From: Clostridiales bacterium
Lineage (GTDB): Bacteria; Bacillota; Peptococcia; Peptococcales; Peptococcaceae
Direction of reading: 5' to 3'
Assembly (NCBI GenBank): GCA_003343815.1
Contig: QAKL01000056.1
Span: 1 to 24,659 of the forward strand
Length of the DNA stretch: 24,659 nucleotides
A program made the position numbers and the translations under genes. Numbering within the stretch: position 1 is the first letter of the stretch; the number at the start of each line of letters is the position of its first letter. Under the pieces are notes generated by a model. The model was given only the letters and a program-made list of their open reading frames with translations, was not told the origin of the DNA and made no database searches. Positions 21,290 to 24,659 of this stretch are shown one piece after another.

Positions 21290-21319
21290 ATTATAGCAAA
21301 TGCCGCTCTGCTTGTCCAA
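21290..21319 (-). promoter_or_regulatory. Promoter of the 64-aa membrane protein gene
   Basis: Minus strand TTGGAC (21314-21319), 18 bp, TATAAT (21290-21295). Confidence 0.65.
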
Positions 21320-21376
21320 ACAAATTTATTTTTAGCATGAAATTTTTACTCTCCCTTTACCCAGGAGGTCAAAATC

Positions 21377-22078
21377 ATGGATCATTTTTTTATCCGCCTG
21401 CCGATAGTTTATTTAGTCCTTTTAATCGCCACCCGCATCATGGGCAAGCGCGAGATCGGTCAGCTCTCCTCTATTGATTTCGTTGTCGCCATCGTCGTCG
21501 CCGAGTTAGCCACACTGCCGATTACCGATATAGATTTTCCGCTTTTGCAAAGCTTAGTGCCGATCGCGCTTTTAACCGTCTTACAGGTGATAACCTCACT
21601 TTTGTGCCTAAAAAGCAACAATTTCCGCCAATTTTTATATGGCAAGCCCAATATTTTAATCAGTCATGGACGTTTGCAAATCGCCGAAATGCGCAAAGCC
21701 CGCTACAATATCGACGACCTTTTAACCCAACTGCGCCAGCGGGATGTCTTTGATATAAGCGAGGTCGCCTACGCCGTCCTCGAAACCTCTGGCGATTTGA
21801 CTGTCATTTTAAAGCCTGCCAAGCGTCCCGTCACCCGCGGGGATTTGGGCTTTGCTCCTGCAAGCGAGCCTATGCCCCTTACATTAATCACCGACGGTGT
21901 GATCAATAAAAAAGGTCTGCGTGAAGCTCATTTAGACGAAAAATGGCTGTCTGCCCAATTAAAATCTCATGGCATTACCGATGCATGCGAAGTCTTTTTC
22001 GCCTCTTTAAGCCCCGACGGCAGTATCTATCTCATGAAAAAAGCTGCGGCCGATAAACCGCAGCGTAAAATCAATTAG
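21377..22078 (+). CDS. DUF421/YetF-family membrane protein
   Basis: A 233-aa YetF-like protein. Three N-terminal membrane segments (about 5-20, 34-50, 57-77) carry the conserved GKREIGQLSSIDFVVAIVVAE. The C-terminal soluble part begins with FLYGKPNILISHGRL and includes ARYNIDDLLTQLRQRDVFDISEVAYAVLETSG, the conserved YetF core. In sporulating Bacillota some members (YetF, YdfS, YrbG) have been linked to germination receptor or spore membrane behaviour, but I infer no specific role here. ATG 21377 follows CAGGAGGT. It overlaps the convergent hydrolase gene by 8 bases at the 3' ends, with no terminator between them. Confidence 0.88.
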   Translation: MDHFFIRLPIVYLVLLIATRIMGKREIGQLSSIDFVVAIVVAELATLPITDIDFPLLQSLVPIALLTVLQVITSLLCLKSNNFRQFLYGKPNILISHGRLQIAEMRKARYNIDDLLTQLRQRDVFDISEVAYAVLETSGDLTVILKPAKRPVTRGDLGFAPASEPMPLTLITDGVINKKGLREAHLDEKWLSAQLKSHGITDACEVFFASLSPDGSIYLMKKAAADKPQRKIN

Positions 22079-23282
22079 CGTAATATGCCCCGAGCCGCTC
22101 GCGGATGCCTAAATAATCCTCCTTGATCTTACTATAGCCGTAGAAACACTCACCATTGATCCCAAGCGAGCGGTTCAGCTTGACTTGACGGAGGATTTCC
22201 TCCCGATCGAGCCAAGCATCCGACTGCGCAGCATCGCCTAATTTATAAAGCGCCAGTCCGGGATAAAGCTTAACTTTCGTGCCCTTGGCGACCTCCTGCC
22301 ACCAGTTCGCCAAAACGGCATAATCTGCCGGCTCATAGCCGATATTCCAATAAATCTGTGGCGTGAGATAATCCACCCACCCCTCTTTCACCCATTTGCG
22401 GCTGTCGGCATAGTGTCTGTAATAGCTCTCCGTGCCGCAGTAGGTATCCGAGCCTAACGGATTTGAGGCTTTATCTGCCCAGACGCCGCTGGGAGAGACG
22501 CCGAAAAGCATATCTTTACCGCTTGCTTTCACCAAATCATAGGTTTCCTTAATCAGCGTATCGACGTTGCTTCTCCGCCAATCCTCGATTGAAGCATAGC
22601 CCGCGCCGTATTTGGCATAGGTTTCCCCATCCTCAAAATCCCCATCCGGATAAAAATAATCATCATAGTGAATTCCTGCCAAATCATAATTTTCGACCAA
22701 TTCCTCTACCGCCTGCAAAATCAGTTCTTGGCTTTGGGGCTCGCCGGGATTCATAAAAACCTCGCCGTTTGCATGATAGACCAAAATTTGCGGATATTGG
22801 CGCAAAGGATTATCCTCCACCATGTAGCTTAGATCAAACGCCGGATTGTCCGCCGAGCCGCGGGTGACCTTGTATGGATTGAGCCATGCGTGCACGCCGA
22901 TATTTTTTTCAGCCGCCGTTTGAATCAAATACGCCAGCGGATCTATCGCCAATTCATCGCCCTCCTCAGGCACCAGCCAGCGCGATGAGGGGAAAATCGC
23001 AGATTTATACAGCGCGTCAGCCGTCGGCCGCACCTGAAAAAAAATCGTATTAAGCCCTGCCGCGGCTGTATTTTGCACAATATCGTCCAGCTCGGCGCAC
23101 ATTTCTGCAGCCGTTAAATTATTGCGCGAGGGAAAATCAATATTATACACCGCGGCGATCCACACCGCGCGCATTGCCTCATCCGTTTGAACCGCATCCT
23201 CCTCCGAGCGCAAAAACGGCAGCCCAAACGGGATAAACAAAACCGCCAAAACTATCATAAAACTCAAAATAAATTTTCTCAT
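22071..23282 (-). CDS. Exported GHL10-like glycoside hydrolase (DUF187/YngK type)
   Basis: A 403-aa secreted or membrane-anchored TIM-barrel hydrolase. The N-terminus MRKFILSFMIVLAVLFIPFG is a signal peptide or anchor. Family motifs in order are MRAVWIAAVYNIDFPS, NTIFFQVRPTADALY, IGVHAWLNPYKVT, LAGIHYDDYFYP, FGVSPSGVWAD and VDYLTPQIYWNIGY; acidic residues in the YDDY and PQIYW strands are the likely active site. Members act on peptidoglycan-type glycans in some bacteria, but the substrate here is unknown. I start it at ATG 23282, 8 bases after GAGGTGG (23291-23297). A TATAAT at 23313-23318 has only a weak -35. It is divergent from the spoIIA operon. Confidence 0.88.
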   Translation of the reverse strand: MRKFILSFMIVLAVLFIPFGLPFLRSEEDAVQTDEAMRAVWIAAVYNIDFPSRNNLTAAEMCAELDDIVQNTAAAGLNTIFFQVRPTADALYKSAIFPSSRWLVPEEGDELAIDPLAYLIQTAAEKNIGVHAWLNPYKVTRGSADNPAFDLSYMVEDNPLRQYPQILVYHANGEVFMNPGEPQSQELILQAVEELVENYDLAGIHYDDYFYPDGDFEDGETYAKYGAGYASIEDWRRSNVDTLIKETYDLVKASGKDMLFGVSPSGVWADKASNPLGSDTYCGTESYYRHYADSRKWVKEGWVDYLTPQIYWNIGYEPADYAVLANWWQEVAKGTKVKLYPGLALYKLGDAAQSDAWLDREEILRQVKLNRSLGINGECFYGYSKIKEDYLGIRERLGAYYAN

Positions 23283-23353
23283 CTTCTTTCCCACCTCAAA
23301 AAATTTTACTTTATTATATGCCCGAAAAAATCGTATCACTACTTATTTTAGAA

Positions 23354-23380
23354 AAAGGATATTTCCAAATTTTGGCGAAT
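23354..23380 (+). promoter_or_regulatory. Sigma-H promoter of the spoIIA operon
   Basis: AAAGGATAT (23354-23362), an 11-bp spacer, GGCGAAT (23374-23380): a full match to the sigma-H consensus RnAGGAwWW-N11/12-RnnGAAT. The spoIIA operon of B. subtilis is a known sigma-H target. Confidence 0.85.
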
Positions 23381-23413
23381 ATTTTTATTATTACCTATCT
23401 AAGGAGTGATCTT

Positions 23414-23740
23414 ATGCTGGAAATAAACACCCAGGAGCAGCTGATGATCGTCCGTCTCAAAGCAGATTTGGACATGACCGGCGCCAAAGTTTTTAAAGAA
23501 ACCGTCGATGCCTTTCTTTTGATGAATCCGCAAATCAAAACTTTACAGATTGATTTAAGCGCTGTTTCTTTTATCGACAGTTCAGGCTTGGGCGCAATCA
23601 TCGGTCGCTACAAAAATATGCTTTTGCGCCAGGGCACGTTATCTTTAGTAAATCCCGCGCCCAATGTCTGCCGTATTTTAGAGATGTCCGGTTTGAAAAA
23701 GCTCGTATCCGCGTCTGTATCGGCAAAGGAGGTTTTATAA
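23414..23740 (+). CDS. spoIIAA: Anti-sigma F factor antagonist SpoIIAA
   Basis: STAS-domain anti-anti-sigma factor that, when unphosphorylated, displaces sigma-F from SpoIIAB in the forespore (108 aa). The phosphorylation motif IDSSGLGAIIGRYKNM has the likely target S57, as in the DSSGLG motif of the B. subtilis protein. The N-terminal strand LMIVRLKADLDMTGA is typical. I start it at ATG 23414, 7 bases after AAGGAG (23401-23406); the frame extends back to 23318 but that part lies across the sigma-H promoter. It is 0 bases from spoIIAB and first in the operon. Confidence 0.95.
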   Translation: MLEINTQEQLMIVRLKADLDMTGAKVFKETVDAFLLMNPQIKTLQIDLSAVSFIDSSGLGAIIGRYKNMLLRQGTLSLVNPAPNVCRILEMSGLKKLVSASVSAKEVL

Positions 23741-24181
23741 ATGAAAGATAATTTCGTCAAAATCAGTTTTTCCGCCATCGGTGAAAACGTCGCCCTGAGC
23801 CGTATCGCTTTGAGCAGTTTTTTAGCAGGCTATGATTTGCCGCTTTCTTCGTTGGACGAGCTAAAAATCGCTTTATCCGAGGCCGTTTCAAACGCTATCA
23901 TCCACGGCTATGACGAGGATCCGTCCCAAATAGTCACTGTGGAATTTCTCCTCAACGACGATCTTTTGAGTCTTAAAATAATTGATGACGGCGCAGGAAT
24001 CGCCGATATTAAAAAAGCGATGGAACCGGCATTTTCCAGCAAAAGCGAACACATGGGCTTAGGCTTTGTCTTTATGGACAGTTTTACAGACAAGCTCACC
24101 GTCACCAGTACGTTAGGTCATGGCACTACCGTACAAATGCAGCGCTCTTTAAAAGAATATCCGACATGCGCGGCAGTATAA
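23741..24181 (+). CDS. spoIIAB: Anti-sigma F factor and kinase SpoIIAB
   Basis: Binds and inhibits sigma-F and phosphorylates SpoIIAA (146 aa). GHKL-type ATP-binding motifs are present: N box SEAVSNAIIHGY (46-57) with the catalytic Glu and metal-binding Asn, G1 box DDGAGI (82-87), and G2 box HMGLGFVFM. The last strand region GHGTTVQMQRSL is family-like. The ATG follows the SpoIIAA stop directly (TAAATG), with AAAGGAGG 10-16 bases upstream inside spoIIAA, so the two are translated together as expected for a partner-switch pair. The gene overlaps sigF by 16 bases. Confidence 0.96.
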   Translation: MKDNFVKISFSAIGENVALSRIALSSFLAGYDLPLSSLDELKIALSEAVSNAIIHGYDEDPSQIVTVEFLLNDDLLSLKIIDDGAGIADIKKAMEPAFSSKSEHMGLGFVFMDSFTDKLTVTSTLGHGTTVQMQRSLKEYPTCAAV

Positions 24182-24659
24182 ACTTAAATTTCGATTTAAA
24201 AACCCAGCCCCTTTTGGACGATGCGCAAACCAAGCACCTGATCTCCTTGGCTCACGCCGGCGACGATGAGGCGCGCGAAAAACTAATTAATTCTCACCTC
24301 AGACTGGTAGCCAATCTTATCGGCAGATTTCAAAACCGCGGCTATGATGCGGAGGATTTATTTCAAATAGGGGTTATAGGGCTCATCAAAACTATCGACA
24401 AATTCAACTTAAATTACGATGTGAAATTTTCGACCTACGCCGTGCCGATGATTATCGGCGAAATCAAGCGTTTTCTGAGGGACGACAGTCCGATCCGCGT
24501 CTCGCGCTCCTTAAAAGAATTAGCCTATAAAATCAAGCAGACGCAGAATGATTTAGCGCTTTCCTTAAACAGAGAGCCCACTGCGGCAGAAATCGCCCAA
24601 AAGTTAGATATTTCTTTAGAGGAAGTGCTTTGCGCTTTAGAGGCGGCGCAGTCCGTGTC
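24166..24659 (+). CDS. sigF: RNA polymerase forespore sigma-F factor, C-terminus cut by window edge
   Basis: First forespore-specific sigma factor of sporulation. I translated 164 codons. Region 1.2/2 has AREKLINSHLRLVANLIGRF, then GYDAEDLFQIGVIGLIKTI (2.2) and KFSTYAVPMIIGEIKRFLRDD (2.3-2.4). SPIRVSRSLKELAYKI is the typical SigF/SigG/SigB region 3 start, and REPTAAEIAQKLDISLEEV is region 3. Region 4 lies beyond the window. The ATG at 24166 lies inside the end of spoIIAB in the +1 frame, 16 bases overlapping, with no good ribosome site, so translation is probably coupled to spoIIAB. Order spoIIAA-spoIIAB-sigF identifies it as SigF rather than SigB or SigG. Confidence 0.95.
   Translation, partial: MRGSINLNFDLKTQPLLDDAQTKHLISLAHAGDDEAREKLINSHLRLVANLIGRFQNRGYDAEDLFQIGVIGLIKTIDKFNLNYDVKFSTYAVPMIIGEIKRFLRDDSPIRVSRSLKELAYKIKQTQNDLALSLNREPTAAEIAQKLDISLEEVLCALEAAQSV

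Overview
The window looks like a chromosomal segment of an endospore-forming, low-to-mid GC Bacillota (Firmicutes). The evidence is the CtsR-McsA-McsB-ClpC stress operon with CtsR boxes, the spoIIAA-spoIIAB-sigF cluster behind a consensus sigma-H promoter, a preQ1-I riboswitch, strong AAGGAGG ribosome sites and many sigma-A promoters with 16-18 bp spacers. A clostridial or Negativicutes-type anaerobe is plausible, but the sequence alone does not fix the genus. I see no phage, transposon, CRISPR or tRNA/rRNA genes. This is ordinary housekeeping DNA with unusually informative regulatory leaders.

Layout. 1-3570 (minus): a potABCD polyamine ABC importer operon, with potD cut by the left edge. 3703-4559 (plus): promoter, preQ1-I riboswitch, terminator and a YhhQ-type queuosine precursor transporter. 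4631-4973: an orphan tatA, then a perfectly palindromic terminator shared with a small membrane protein on the other strand. 5270-6594: a secreted coiled-coil/M23 murein hydrolase. 6577-8668: a poly-cysteine leader peptide and attenuator, then cysK-cysE for cysteine synthesis from serine. 8694-9520: a biotin-protein ligase without the HTH domain. 9500-11578 (minus): a four-gene operon of iron-sulfur-type flavoprotein, nicotinamidase-like hydrolase, hypoxanthine-DNA glycosylase and cupin. 11597-13386 (plus): leuA. 13389-15667 (minus): upp and uraA for uracil salvage, preceded by a leader with a 43-codon ORF, U-rich tracts and a terminator. 15749-20614 (minus): ctsR-mcsA-mcsB-clpC. 20616-22078: DUF3243 protein, a small membrane protein and a DUF421/YetF protein. 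22071-23282 (minus): an exported GHL10-like hydrolase. 23354-24659 (plus): sigma-H promoter and spoIIAA-spoIIAB-sigF, cut by the right edge.

The most interesting content is two probable leader-peptide attenuators. One has a Cys-Cys-Cys leader with a 12-bp terminator and a visible competing pairing upstream of cysK-cysE. The other has a 43-codon, U-rich leader whose stop codon abuts the terminator upstream of uraA-upp. The second has the architecture of the enterobacterial pyrBI UTP-sensing attenuator, where a PyrR system would be expected in a Bacillota. Neither has been tested; both are inferences from base-level structure.
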